In this document: piece by piece, positions 56,229 through 64,000 of the stretch
How positions within the stretch are numbered: position 1 is the first letter of the stretch
How the letters are laid out: each line of letters starts with the position of its first letter
Notes under the pieces: generated by a model
Databases searched by the model: none
What the model was told of the DNA's origin: nothing
The model's input: only the letters and a program-made list of their open reading frames with translations
Assembly (NCBI RefSeq): GCF_014651615.1
Contig: NZ_BMXF01000004.1
Span: 551,698-615,697 of the forward strand
Direction of reading: 5' to 3'
Source: Persicitalea jodogahamensis
Lineage (GTDB): Bacteria; Bacteroidota; Bacteroidia; Cytophagales; Spirosomataceae
DNA: 64,000 bases
Position numbers and translations under genes: made by a program

Positions 56229-57158
56229 TTATATCATTTTCCCGACTCTTTCCAGCATCTCCTTCGTTTTTCTGATCCCCTCATACTCGTCAGTTTTGCT
56301 GCCCTCGTATTCAATACCGACAATTCCTTTGAAGCCGCTGTCTTTCACAATCTTCATGATTTTAAGGTAGTCAGTTTCGATAACATTGCCATCTTCATCG
56401 AAATCATACGATTTCGCACTTACTCCCTTGGCGTAAGGCATCAATTCTTTGACGCCTTGGTAGCGGTCATATTCCTTCACGCAGTCATATGAGCCCTTTT
56501 TCCGTTCCAGACAGAAATTTCCAAAATCAGGCAAAGTACCTACATTTTTCATTCCCACCTGTTTCATCACTCCTGAAAGCCATTGCCCATCAGATGAATA
56601 GCCACCGTGATTTTCCACGATAACGTTAATTTTCTCCTTACCGGCGTATTCTCCGAGTTTTCCTAACCCATCAATCGCCGCTTTAGCCACTTCCTCCGCA
56701 GTACCGGTGCCGAATGCATTCACCCGAATTGTTTTGCAGCCCAGATATCTGGCAGCTTCCACCCATTTGTAATGATTTTCAACGGCCTGATTGCGCTTGG
56801 AATCGTCTAGTTCACCGAGTCCCCCCTCACCATCAATCATGATCAGATGATTTTTGATGTCGTTATCCTTGCAGCGTTGAAGTAGTTCGTTGAGATAGGC
56901 AGTGTCTTTTGCCTTGTCTTTGAAAAACTGATTTACGTATTCGACAATCCCAATATCGAACTGTTTCCTCGCGATTTCGGGGAAATCCATATTGGTGATT
57001 TTCTTGGCAAATAGCGCTTTATGCAACGACCATTCCGCTAAGGATATGTCAAAAAATAATTTCTTCTTCGCTGAGTCTGCCAACAGGTCGGAAAAAGTTG
57101 TCGCGCCTAGGGCCCCGATTCCAATGGATTTAATAAATTCTCTTCTATTTTGTGACAT
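56229..57158 (-). CDS. Sugar phosphate isomerase/epimerase-like protein, exported
   Basis: 309 residues. Twin-arginine-like signal (MSQNRREFIKSIGIGALGATTFS), then an AP-endonuclease-2-type TIM barrel: ISLAEWSLHKALF, NHLIMIDGEGG, VIVENHGGYSSDG and IVGIEYEG. Metal ligands Glu/His/Asp/Glu are present. Common in Bacteroidota sugar-use regions as xylose-isomerase-like proteins. Substrate unknown. Confidence 0.85.
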   Translation of the reverse strand: MSQNRREFIKSIGIGALGATTFSDLLADSAKKKLFFDISLAEWSLHKALFAKKITNMDFPEIARKQFDIGIVEYVNQFFKDKAKDTAYLNELLQRCKDNDIKNHLIMIDGEGGLGELDDSKRNQAVENHYKWVEAARYLGCKTIRVNAFGTGTAEEVAKAAIDGLGKLGEYAGKEKINVIVENHGGYSSDGQWLSGVMKQVGMKNVGTLPDFGNFCLERKKGSYDCVKEYDRYQGVKELMPYAKGVSAKSYDFDEDGNVIETDYLKIMKIVKDSGFKGIVGIEYEGSKTDEYEGIRKTKEMLERVGKMI

Positions 57159-57218
57159 AGTGCGGTTAATAATGTTTGGGAATTTGTAATTGAATAAATG
57201 GTTCGTGCGATGGCTGAT

Positions 57219-58223
57219 TTAACCGATCTTAACTTCGGTGAATAGCTTCTGATTTTTGGCTAAATTAACGACATCCCAGTCAATATCGTGTTGGAAGGCA
57301 TGTTGCCTGACTGGACAGTCGTCCAACCGGCAAAAGTAGCAGCATTGCGGCAAGCATGGGTCGGCGTGGACGAATATTTCGGTTTCGCCGGGATGGTTTT
57401 CTTTTAGAACATTCTCAAACTCCCTTACCGCTTCATGTGATTGCTGCAAAGTCCAGTAATAGGGCAACGTCAGGTGGGTGTCGATGTGCAGATCTGCCCC
57501 GTACTGTTGAACGCGCAGATTGTGAACATCCACCCAATAATCCTTCTTATGTTGCCTGATCGCTTCAACAACGTTTTCCAGCAAATTGCGGTCACTCTCA
57601 TCCATCAACCCGGCGACTGACTTTCTGAGGAGTTGAAATCCATTAAAAGCGATCAAAACGCCGAAAAACAGCGAAGCAGCGCTATCGATCCATTCAAGCC
57701 CAGTGAATAATACCATCACCACGCTGGCGACTAGTATTACGCTGCTTACAGCATCGGAGAGCAAATGCCGACCGTCGGCTACGAGCGCCAGCGAATTATG
57801 GGCTTTCCCCTCCTTCACAAGGTAGTAGCCTATTCCACCATTAATGATTACCGTAATGGCAATCAATCCCGATCCAAGTGAAAGATTTGCCAATGGTGCA
57901 GGTTCCAGGAATCTCTGGATGGCTCCCACGCAGATAAAGACTGCAGCGGTTATTATCAATCCCCCTTCAAATCCGGCTGAAAAAAACTCGATTTTCCCAT
58001 GGCCATACGGATGATTTGTATCCTTCGGCAAGGCGGACAATCGGATACTATATAGGGCAAAACCGCTGGCAAAAATATTGATGATGGATTCGAGTGCGTC
58101 GCTAAGGATGGCATTCGAATCAGTCAGATAATAAGCCAGAAATTTGATGCCAGATAGTAGAATGCTCATTAGGAAAGAGAGCAGTATCAGACGAATCTTG
58201 CGCTTATTTTGGTTTATTTGCAT
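57219..58223 (-). CDS. Cation diffusion facilitator with Cys-rich tail
   Basis: 334 residues from the ATG at 58223; the longer frame is antisense to the NUDIX gene. Six transmembrane helices, metal-site residues in LSDALESI (helix II) and ADGRHLLSDA (helix V), a cytoplasmic ferredoxin-like domain (VDVHNLRVQQYGADLHIDTHL) and a C-terminal extension with PCLPQCCYFCRLDDCPVRQH, absent from ordinary CDF proteins. Exports a divalent metal, metal unknown. Confidence 0.9.
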   Translation of the reverse strand: MQINQNKRKIRLILLSFLMSILLSGIKFLAYYLTDSNAILSDALESIINIFASGFALYSIRLSALPKDTNHPYGHGKIEFFSAGFEGGLIITAAVFICVGAIQRFLEPAPLANLSLGSGLIAITVIINGGIGYYLVKEGKAHNSLALVADGRHLLSDAVSSVILVASVVMVLFTGLEWIDSAASLFFGVLIAFNGFQLLRKSVAGLMDESDRNLLENVVEAIRQHKKDYWVDVHNLRVQQYGADLHIDTHLTLPYYWTLQQSHEAVREFENVLKENHPGETEIFVHADPCLPQCCYFCRLDDCPVRQHAFQHDIDWDVVNLAKNQKLFTEVKIG

Positions 58224-58271
58224 TTTAAATCCAGATTCAACTTCCCCAAAGGTATTAAGAATAAAATTTCC

Positions 58272-58817
58272 ATGACTCACGAAAATAACTGGGAGACACT
58301 GTCTGATGAGGTAGTGTACGAGAATCCCTGGCTTAAACTCCACCATAGGGATGTTATAAATCCGGCTGGAAAACCAGGGATTTACGGATTGGTAAGCTTT
58401 AAGAATAAGGCGATAGGAATCATCCCGTTGGATGATGATAACAATGTTTATCTCGTAGGGCAATACCGTTACACACTGGATGAATATTCGTGGGAGATTC
58501 CCGAAGGAGGAGGCCCGCTAGGAGAGGAGCCGTTAGAAGCGGCCAAAAGAGAATTGAAAGAAGAGACCGGGTTAAAAGCGGAAAGGTGGATAAAGATTGC
58601 CCGCATTCATACCTCGAATTCTGCCACGGATGAGGAAGGATTTCTGTATACCGCCGAAGGACTCAGTCAGCATGATACCGAACCGGAGGACACCGAGGAG
58701 CTTTTGGTGAAAAAGGTTTCGCTCAGCGAGGCGGTAGATATGGTTATGCGATCAGAAATCACTGACTCCCTGTCTGTTTGCGGTATATTAATGGTAGCGA
58801 GGATCAAAGGCATCTAA
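58272..58817 (+). CDS. NUDIX hydrolase
   Basis: 181 residues from the ATG at 58272. Nudix box matching GX5EX7REUXEEXGU: GGPLGEEPLEAA then KRELKEETGL. N-terminal part DVINPAGKPGIYGLVSFKNKA resembles ADP-ribose pyrophosphatase (NudF-like) enzymes. Ends 1 nt before the LysE gene, so they are co-transcribed. Divergent from the CDF gene. Substrate not certain. Confidence 0.9.
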   Translation: MTHENNWETLSDEVVYENPWLKLHHRDVINPAGKPGIYGLVSFKNKAIGIIPLDDDNNVYLVGQYRYTLDEYSWEIPEGGGPLGEEPLEAAKRELKEETGLKAERWIKIARIHTSNSATDEEGFLYTAEGLSQHDTEPEDTEELLVKKVSLSEAVDMVMRSEITDSLSVCGILMVARIKGI

Positions 58818-58818
58818 T

Positions 58819-59430
58819 ATGCTTGAGGCGAGTTTTTACGGATTGGTGACAGGCATTCTGCTCTGCCTCACCTTTGGAACCGTTTTCTTTTCATTGGTTC
58901 AAAATAGTGTGGACAATGGCTACCGGAGTGGCATGAAGATCGCCTTTGGGGTAGTGGTATGTGACGCGATATTTGTATTCTTTGCTATTTTCGGCACGGC
59001 ACTGCTCCCTCACATCGAAGGTTTTGAGAAATGGATGGCTGGTGCGGGAATCGTTTTCTTACTCATTTTGGGTTTGAATAATTTATTTAGAAATCAGCCC
59101 CAAATCGCCTATCCTAAATCAAGGTTCGGGAATTTTGTCTTTTATTTCTCAACCGGCTTTCTATTGAATGGACTCAACCCCGTCAATTTTATAAGCTGGG
59201 TCACCATAGCTACTTATGTCCGCTCCACGTTACATTACGGAATAGAGGAAATAAGCTTATTTTTTGGAATGAGCTTGCTGGCTATCTTTCTGACGGAATC
59301 GGGTATTGCTTTATCGGCTCACCGGCTAAAAAAAATCTTCACCCCAAAAACGGTGAAGATTTTCAATCAAGTGACTGGGCTGGTTTTTATTTTTATTGCC
59401 TTTCAGATTGCTTACTCAGTATTTTTCTGA
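58819..59430 (+). CDS. LysE-family translocator
   Basis: 203 residues, six predicted transmembrane helices. LysE/RhtB-like start (FYGLVTGILLCLTFGTVFFSLVQNS) and FLLNGLNPVNFISW. Exports amino acids or related solutes; substrate unknown. Directly follows the NUDIX gene. Confidence 0.85.
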   Translation: MLEASFYGLVTGILLCLTFGTVFFSLVQNSVDNGYRSGMKIAFGVVVCDAIFVFFAIFGTALLPHIEGFEKWMAGAGIVFLLILGLNNLFRNQPQIAYPKSRFGNFVFYFSTGFLLNGLNPVNFISWVTIATYVRSTLHYGIEEISLFFGMSLLAIFLTESGIALSAHRLKKIFTPKTVKIFNQVTGLVFIFIAFQIAYSVFF

Positions 59431-59464
59431 TTTTATTTTGCAAATATCATTGGGGAGAAAAAAG

Positions 59465-61021
59465 TCAAACATACCCCTTTAACTTCAAAAAAGTTTCCCA
59501 GTCTCCGATCAGATTTTTCTTGAGAACACGGGGAAATTTATGCTGTCCACCCATTTTTCCTTTGGTCTCCATCCAGCCATAGAAGGCTTCGTTGGGAAGC
59601 ATCGTTACGAAGATGTCCTTTAAAGCGTGTTTTCTTTCCACAGCGTAGTCATCATTCACTTCACTGAGCTTGGCATCGATGAGCCTTTTTATTTCGGACT
59701 GATCTATCTTTTGATCGCTGCCAATATACCAGTGATGAGCAAACAGGGAACCGTGCGACACCCCTGCTACGGTAAACTCTTTTACTGAAATACCCAATTC
59801 ATTGGATATCAAATCGATCGCTTTGTTCATGTTATCTACCGACAGATGTTCGCCGCACAGACTCAGGTAATGCTTGGTTCTGCCGGTGATGACAATTTCA
59901 GCGTTGGCTTTATCCACAAATTTCACCGTATCGCCAATGAGATAACGCCAGGCGCCGGCACAGGTCGAGATAAGTAATGCGTATTCCTTACCTTCCTCAA
60001 CTTCGTTCACCATCAGCGTTTCAGGATTTTCCTTTATTTCGCCTTCGGTATTGAAATTGATATCATTAAAGGGTACAAACTCAAAAAATATCCCGTTATC
60101 CATCACAAGCTGCATGCCGGAAGAACTAGGCCGCGGCTGGTAGGCTAAAAAACCTTCGGAAGCCAGATAGGTGTCGATATAAATCAGTGGTTTCCCAAGA
60201 AGGCGTTCAAAACCCTTTTTGTAAGGTTCAAAGGATACTCCACCATGTCCAAACACCAGAAGGTTGGGCCAGATTTCGTGGATGTTCTTTAATTTATAAT
60301 GATCAATTATTTTCTCCATTAATAATTGAATCCAGGCAGGCACACCCACTACAAACCCGATATCCCAGTCTTTTGCCTGCAATGTTATTTCTTCGAGTTT
60401 TAATGCCCAGTCTTTTTCCGCAGCAATTTTTTCGCCAGGTTTATAATATGGCTTAAACCAAAAGGGGATCTGACTGGCATTTATTCCGCTCAGGTCACCT
60501 TCATAATGATTATCCTTGCGGCTTAGGTCGGTACTTCCGCCCAGCATTAAAAACCCTTTTTCGTAAAGCTTGTCGGGAAGATTCTTGTAACGCCCCAGGC
60601 TGAGAATTTGTCGGATGCTTGCCCTCTGCATTGCCCGCGACATGGCGTTGGTTACAGGAATATGTTTGGTGGAAGCCTCAGAAGTACCTGAACTCAGGGC
60701 AAAGTACTTAACCTGCCCAGGCCATGTAACATTTTTTTCTCCGTTCAGCAGACGGTGCCACCACTCTTTATAGATTTTATTATAATCGTAGATCGGTACA
60801 AGATTCTTGTACTTTTCGTAGAATTCGCTTGAATCGTTAAAAAGCGAACTGCTCAGTATTTCTTCAAATCTATATTTTTCTCCAAATTCGGTATAACGCG
60901 CTTTTGAAATGAGTTTTGCGAGCGTTCTTTTTTGCTGCTTGAAAGGATTTATTTTCCGGCGGGATGTCACTAGGCTCCCCATCCGAATTCCTCTTTTCAA
61001 CAAACTACCAATAATTGCCAT
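59465..61021 (-). CDS. GH3-family acyl-adenylate amide synthetase-like protein
   Basis: 518 residues. Related to plant GH3 auxin/jasmonate amido synthetases (ANL adenylating superfamily). Ser/Thr-rich ATP loop SSGTSEASTKHIP near residue 110, later STCAGAWRYLIGDTVKFV and ITGRTKHYLSLCGEHLS. Predicted to activate a carboxylate as acyl-AMP and join it to an amine. Cytoplasmic, 53 nt downstream of surE. Substrates in bacteria are unknown. Confidence 0.9.
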   Translation of the reverse strand: MAIIGSLLKRGIRMGSLVTSRRKINPFKQQKRTLAKLISKARYTEFGEKYRFEEILSSSLFNDSSEFYEKYKNLVPIYDYNKIYKEWWHRLLNGEKNVTWPGQVKYFALSSGTSEASTKHIPVTNAMSRAMQRASIRQILSLGRYKNLPDKLYEKGFLMLGGSTDLSRKDNHYEGDLSGINASQIPFWFKPYYKPGEKIAAEKDWALKLEEITLQAKDWDIGFVVGVPAWIQLLMEKIIDHYKLKNIHEIWPNLLVFGHGGVSFEPYKKGFERLLGKPLIYIDTYLASEGFLAYQPRPSSSGMQLVMDNGIFFEFVPFNDINFNTEGEIKENPETLMVNEVEEGKEYALLISTCAGAWRYLIGDTVKFVDKANAEIVITGRTKHYLSLCGEHLSVDNMNKAIDLISNELGISVKEFTVAGVSHGSLFAHHWYIGSDQKIDQSEIKRLIDAKLSEVNDDYAVERKHALKDIFVTMLPNEAFYGWMETKGKMGGQHKFPRVLKKNLIGDWETFLKLKGYV

Positions 61022-61074
61022 ATCTTTGAATTGTACTATTTTATTTCAGATGTTTATGAAGGTGAGATACGCAT

Positions 61075-61896
61075 CTATTTCACCATCTCAACCGGGTTCA
61101 GGTTCCAGGCAGCCATACTTTCAAATGCCGTATAGGCGGTAAGGTCATACTGACAGGGGACGACCGAGATATAGTTCTGCGACAGAGCCCATTCATCCGT
61201 GTCCTCTTTATCTGCATCGAAATTTACGAAGTCGCCCGCCATCCATAGATAACCTCTGCCGTAAGGGTCTTTCCGGTAATCAAATTTTTCCTGCCACTTT
61301 GCATTTGCCTGCCGGCAGACTTTTACACCCTGGATCGGACTCTCAGATTCAGCCGGCAAATTTACGTTTAAGGCAACGCCCTTCGGAATTCCATTCTCCA
61401 GAGCTGCTTTTGTAATGGATACTACGAACTCTTTCACGTGGTCAAACGTAGCCTTTTCGCGATAATCACAGAGTGAAAAGCCGATAGCCGGAATTCCCTC
61501 AATTGCGGCTTCGATCGCTGCTGACATGGTACCTGAGTACAGTACACTGATCGAGCTATTGCTTCCGTGATTGATACCGCTTACCACCAAATCAGGTGCG
61601 CGATCTTTCAGAACATAATGCTTGGCCAGTTTCACGCAGTCAGCGGGCGTTCCGGAGCATTCATACTCATCGACATCAGCGAACAACTCAGTGGAATAAA
61701 GCCTGAGAGGCTCCCCAATCGTGATCGCGTGACCCATACCAGACTGTGGACTATTAGGTGCCACCACAACTACCTCACCCAATGTCTGCATCAACTCTAC
61801 CAACGTTCGGATACCTAACGATGTTATTCCATCGTCATTCGTGACCAAAATCAGTGGTTTTTTAGCACTTTCGAAAGGCTCTTTTTCTATATTCAT
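61075..61896 (-). CDS. surE: 5'/3'-nucleotidase SurE
   Basis: 273 residues. Metal-site start LVTNDDGITSLGI, APNSPQSGMGHAIT, CSGTPADCVKLA and SGINHGSNSSISVLYSGT. Hydrolyses nucleoside monophosphates in stationary-phase or stress metabolism. ATG overlaps the trhO stop by 4 nt. Confidence 0.96.
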   Translation of the reverse strand: MNIEKEPFESAKKPLILVTNDDGITSLGIRTLVELMQTLGEVVVVAPNSPQSGMGHAITIGEPLRLYSTELFADVDEYECSGTPADCVKLAKHYVLKDRAPDLVVSGINHGSNSSISVLYSGTMSAAIEAAIEGIPAIGFSLCDYREKATFDHVKEFVVSITKAALENGIPKGVALNVNLPAESESPIQGVKVCRQANAKWQEKFDYRKDPYGRGYLWMAGDFVNFDADKEDTDEWALSQNYISVVPCQYDLTAYTAFESMAAWNLNPVEMVK

Positions 61897-62867
61897 TCTG
61901 TGGTGGATTTCTTACTGATTTCTTGTTTCTTAATACTTCTAAATCCCTGAATGGGGTTGTAATGATTGCTTTTGGTGGCATAGTTACCAGTTCCGTCATA
62001 TGGTCGCTTCAGCGGATGCTGCTGGCAGGCTGGCGAACAGGCGCCTTCCAGCTCTTCTCCACAATTCTGACAAATAGGTACGTGAAGATTGCATTCGGGA
62101 TTTGCGCAGTTTACCATACGATCGCAGTGGGTACCGCAAACATGACATGTCGAGATGACGATGGGGTTTACCTGGTTTACGTCCACCGCAACGCGATTGT
62201 CGAACACATAGCATTTTCCATCAAAGTTCTCCCCGCCTTCTTCCAGACCATAGCGGATGATTCCGCCATGCAATTGGTATACATTCTCGAAACCCCGTTC
62301 CAATAAATAGGCACTCGCCTTCTCGCATTTGATCCCCCCGGTGCAATAAGTGATCACTTTCTTATCCCGTAAATGTTCAATTTCGGAAATATGATCTGGT
62401 AACTCTCTCAGGTTCTCCATGTCAAAGGTGACAGCACCTTTGAAACGACCCACACTATGTTCATAATTCGATCGCATATCTACCAATACCACATCGGGAT
62501 CGGCGAGCATTTGTTTGAATTCATCTGGCTCAAGGTGCTTTCCTGTACTGACATTCGGGTCAACAGGCAGGTCAGAGTTTACGATCTCATCCTTTACCCT
62601 AACGTGTAATTTATTAAAGGCATGCCTGTCATGCGCCTCAATTTTGAATTGAACACGTTCAAAGCGAGGATCAGCATGAATAAATCTCATATAGGCCTCG
62701 CAATCCGCTTCCAGACCTGAAACTGTACCATTCAGCCCTTCCTTAGAGACGATAACCCTTCCCAATAAGCTGTTATTAAGACAAAACAGGTGATGCTCGT
62801 CCCGGTACGTGACGGGGTCATCAATTTTTGCATAGATATAATACAGTATTACGCGGTAATCCTTCAT
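61893..62867 (-). CDS. trhO: tRNA U34 hydroxylase TrhO (rhodanese family)
   Basis: 324 residues. N-terminal acylphosphatase-like part (SKEGLNGTVSG), rhodanese domain with active Cys in VITYCTGGIKCEK, and a Cys-rich C-terminus (CHVCGTHCDR, CANPEC, CQNCGEEL). Makes 5-hydroxyuridine at tRNA position 34. First gene of a three-gene run with surE and GH3. Confidence 0.95.
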   Translation of the reverse strand: MKDYRVILYYIYAKIDDPVTYRDEHHLFCLNNSLLGRVIVSKEGLNGTVSGLEADCEAYMRFIHADPRFERVQFKIEAHDRHAFNKLHVRVKDEIVNSDLPVDPNVSTGKHLEPDEFKQMLADPDVVLVDMRSNYEHSVGRFKGAVTFDMENLRELPDHISEIEHLRDKKVITYCTGGIKCEKASAYLLERGFENVYQLHGGIIRYGLEEGGENFDGKCYVFDNRVAVDVNQVNPIVISTCHVCGTHCDRMVNCANPECNLHVPICQNCGEELEGACSPACQQHPLKRPYDGTGNYATKSNHYNPIQGFRSIKKQEISKKSTTE

Positions 62868-62947
62868 CTTGATTAATTAAATCCTCAACGCACAAAGATA
62901 CGAACCCTCGCTTTTACACCTATCCAATCTCCAAATTTTGGCTTTCA

Positions 62948-62975
62948 ACCAGTCATTACTTAAAAAATGACTGGT
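62948..62975. repeat. 10-bp inverted repeat upstream of deoxynucleoside kinase
   Basis: ACCAGTCATT (62948-62957), 8-nt spacer ACTTAAAA, AATGACTGGT (62966-62975). It lies between divergent trhO and the kinase gene. Operator-like; no following T run. Confidence 0.6.
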
Positions 62976-63095
62976 AACTTTGGCGTGGCAGTTTGGAAGT
63001 ACTATCAATACTATTGGCTGTAACTGCCGCTTGAAAAATTTCCTTTCGGGTCCGAGCTTGTTAATTATTTATTTCCACCTAAATTTTTTTTAGAA

Positions 63096-63707
63096 GTGCA
63101 TATCGCTATTACTGGTAATATTGGGGCAGGAAAAACTACCCTAACCCAAATGCTCGGCAACCACTATGGTTGGGGCGTATTATATGAAGCTGTTGAAGGT
63201 AACCCTTACCTGGCAGATTTTTATAAAGATATGGAGCGCTGGGCGTTCAATCTGCAAATCTACTTCTTGAACAGTCGGTTTGCCCAGGTTCAAAAAATAC
63301 GCTCTCTTACTTATTCCACCGTTATTCAGGATAGGACAATTTACGAGGATGCCCACATTTTCGCGCGAAATCTTTACGATTCAAAGATCCTGACGGAGCG
63401 AGATTTCGAATGCTATCTCTTGTTGTTCGACTCGATTATTAATTCGGTACCACCGCCCGATCTGATGATTTATCTGAAGGCAGACATACCGAAACTAGTT
63501 CAGCAGATAAAAAAGCGAGGAAGGGATTTCGAATCAGACATATCCATCGATTACCTGAAAAGCCTCAATGAGTATTATGAAAAATTCGTAAGCACATACG
63601 ATCATGGAAAATTATTGGTTATCGATGTGAATGAAATCGATTTTGCCAACAACCCTAATGATTTTCAGGCAATTGTATCAGTACTGGACGGCGAATTATT
63701 TTATTGA
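63096..63707 (+). CDS. Deoxynucleoside kinase
   Basis: 203 residues with a GTG start at 63096, placing the P-loop GNIGAGKTT at residues 7-15 as in the dGK/dCK/dAK family. Substrate-site Glu in VLYEAVEGNPYL and DRTIYEDAHIFA. Phosphorylates deoxynucleosides for salvage; which base is not evident. Confidence 0.92.
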   Translation: MHIAITGNIGAGKTTLTQMLGNHYGWGVLYEAVEGNPYLADFYKDMERWAFNLQIYFLNSRFAQVQKIRSLTYSTVIQDRTIYEDAHIFARNLYDSKILTERDFECYLLLFDSIINSVPPPDLMIYLKADIPKLVQQIKKRGRDFESDISIDYLKSLNEYYEKFVSTYDHGKLLVIDVNEIDFANNPNDFQAIVSVLDGELFY

Positions 63708-63777
63708 TTCTGGGGATTCTGCATTAAATATGGAATCCCCAGGCAAACTACGTCGATTTGAATTATATGCTTTGTCC

Positions 63778-63815
63778 AAAAAAAAACTGCATTTCCGTTT
63801 TAGAAATGCAGTTTT
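63778..63815. terminator. Terminator after tRNA-Leu
   Basis: Stem AAAACTGCATTTC / GAAATGCAGTTTT (63783-63815), 7-nt loop, with a run of T on the minus strand beyond 63786. Serves the minus-strand tRNA and may also end the convergent kinase transcript. Confidence 0.85.
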
Positions 63816-63820
63816 CGAGG

Positions 63821-63904
63821 TGTCCGAGAGGGGAGTCGAACCCCTACACCTGTTAAGGCACTACCCCCTCAAAGTAGCGTGTCTACCAATTCCACCACCC
63901 GGAC
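63821..63904 (-). tRNA. tRNA-Leu (anticodon GAG)
   Basis: 84-nt cloverleaf on the minus strand: acceptor GTCCGGG / CTCGGAC with one G-U pair, D-arm with GGAATTGGTAGACAC, anticodon stem CTACT/GGTAG around TTGAGGG (GAG), long variable arm typical of tRNA-Leu, T-arm GGGGTTCGACTCCCC, discriminator A at 63821. CCA is not encoded. Confidence 0.96.
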
Positions 63905-64000
63905 GGTAAGTGTCTTTCTTTCAAACAAATAGTTAGAGCAACGAAACATATTAAATTCAATTATTTGCTTCAGCATACTGTAACTGTTCAAATGATTCTG

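Overview
The window is a chromosomal segment from a Bacteroidota bacterium, most likely of the order Cytophagales (Spirosomataceae-like). The lineage is inferred from the gliding-motility protein GldC, the eukaryotic-type glutamine synthetase, the long insert-containing IspG, a membrane pyrophosphatase fused to an OmpA-like domain, FucP-like sugar import, Tat-exported Gfo/Idh/MocA proteins and promoters of the TTTG/TAnnTTTG type. Coding density is high and gene order is housekeeping-like. I see no insertion sequence, integrase, phage gene, CRISPR array or rRNA. One tRNA (Leu, GAG) lies at the right end.

Layout. 1-6.2 kb (minus): a large secreted PIG-L deacetylase followed by 5-oxoprolinase, which runs off the left edge. 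6.4-9.0 kb (plus): the pyrophosphatase-OmpA fusion. 9.1-13.3 kb (minus): an SDR, ribosomal protein L25, PRPP synthetase, a PAP2 phosphatase and TrpS. 13.5-18.4 kb (plus): a DUF2461 protein, DnaE and thioredoxin. 18.5-25.0 kb (minus): six colinear genes (class III aminotransferase, ATP-grasp-like enzyme, class I glutamine amidotransferase, GCS2 carboxylate-amine ligase, RimK/Ddl-like ATP-grasp, esterase), with two more esterases divergent at 25.1-27.7 kb. This looks like a ribosome- and NRPS-independent amide/peptide-forming pathway and is my best candidate for an undescribed system.

27.8-29.3 kb: a LuxC-type acyl-CoA reductase divergent from a 2[4Fe-4S] ferredoxin. 29.6-32.4 kb (plus): a BBP2-like porin and an ammonium transporter, with two striking inverted repeats; glutamine synthetase lies 4 kb further on. 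32.4-36.4 kb: MtaB, an LtaS-like membrane sulfatase and an acidic protein of unknown function. 37.8-40.2 kb (plus): RsmE, a DUF4159 protein and a fatty-acid desaturase. 40.4-45.7 kb (minus): CinA, a 2-oxoacid dehydrogenase E2, a 5'-nucleotidase and a two-component system, the last four with overlapping or nearly overlapping ends. 45.8-48.1 kb (plus): a DUF4197 lipoprotein, GldC and a thioredoxin-fold lipoprotein. 48.1-51.2 kb (minus): an ispG operon. 51.4-54.1 kb (minus): a sugar permease and a GH109-like Gfo/Idh/MocA protein. 54.4-56.2 kb (plus): a PTPS-type enzyme, GTP cyclohydrolase I and an SDR, suggesting reduced-pterin (possibly biopterin) synthesis. 56.2-63.7 kb: a sugar isomerase-like protein, a CDF transporter, NUDIX, LysE, a GH3-family protein, SurE, TrhO and a deoxynucleoside kinase.

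Several starts differ from the longest open frame because a downstream ATG fits the family N-terminus better. Eight or more genes use GTG or TTG. Convergent gene pairs are often separated by perfect bidirectional terminator hairpins. All functional calls come from reading motifs by eye; no database search was run.
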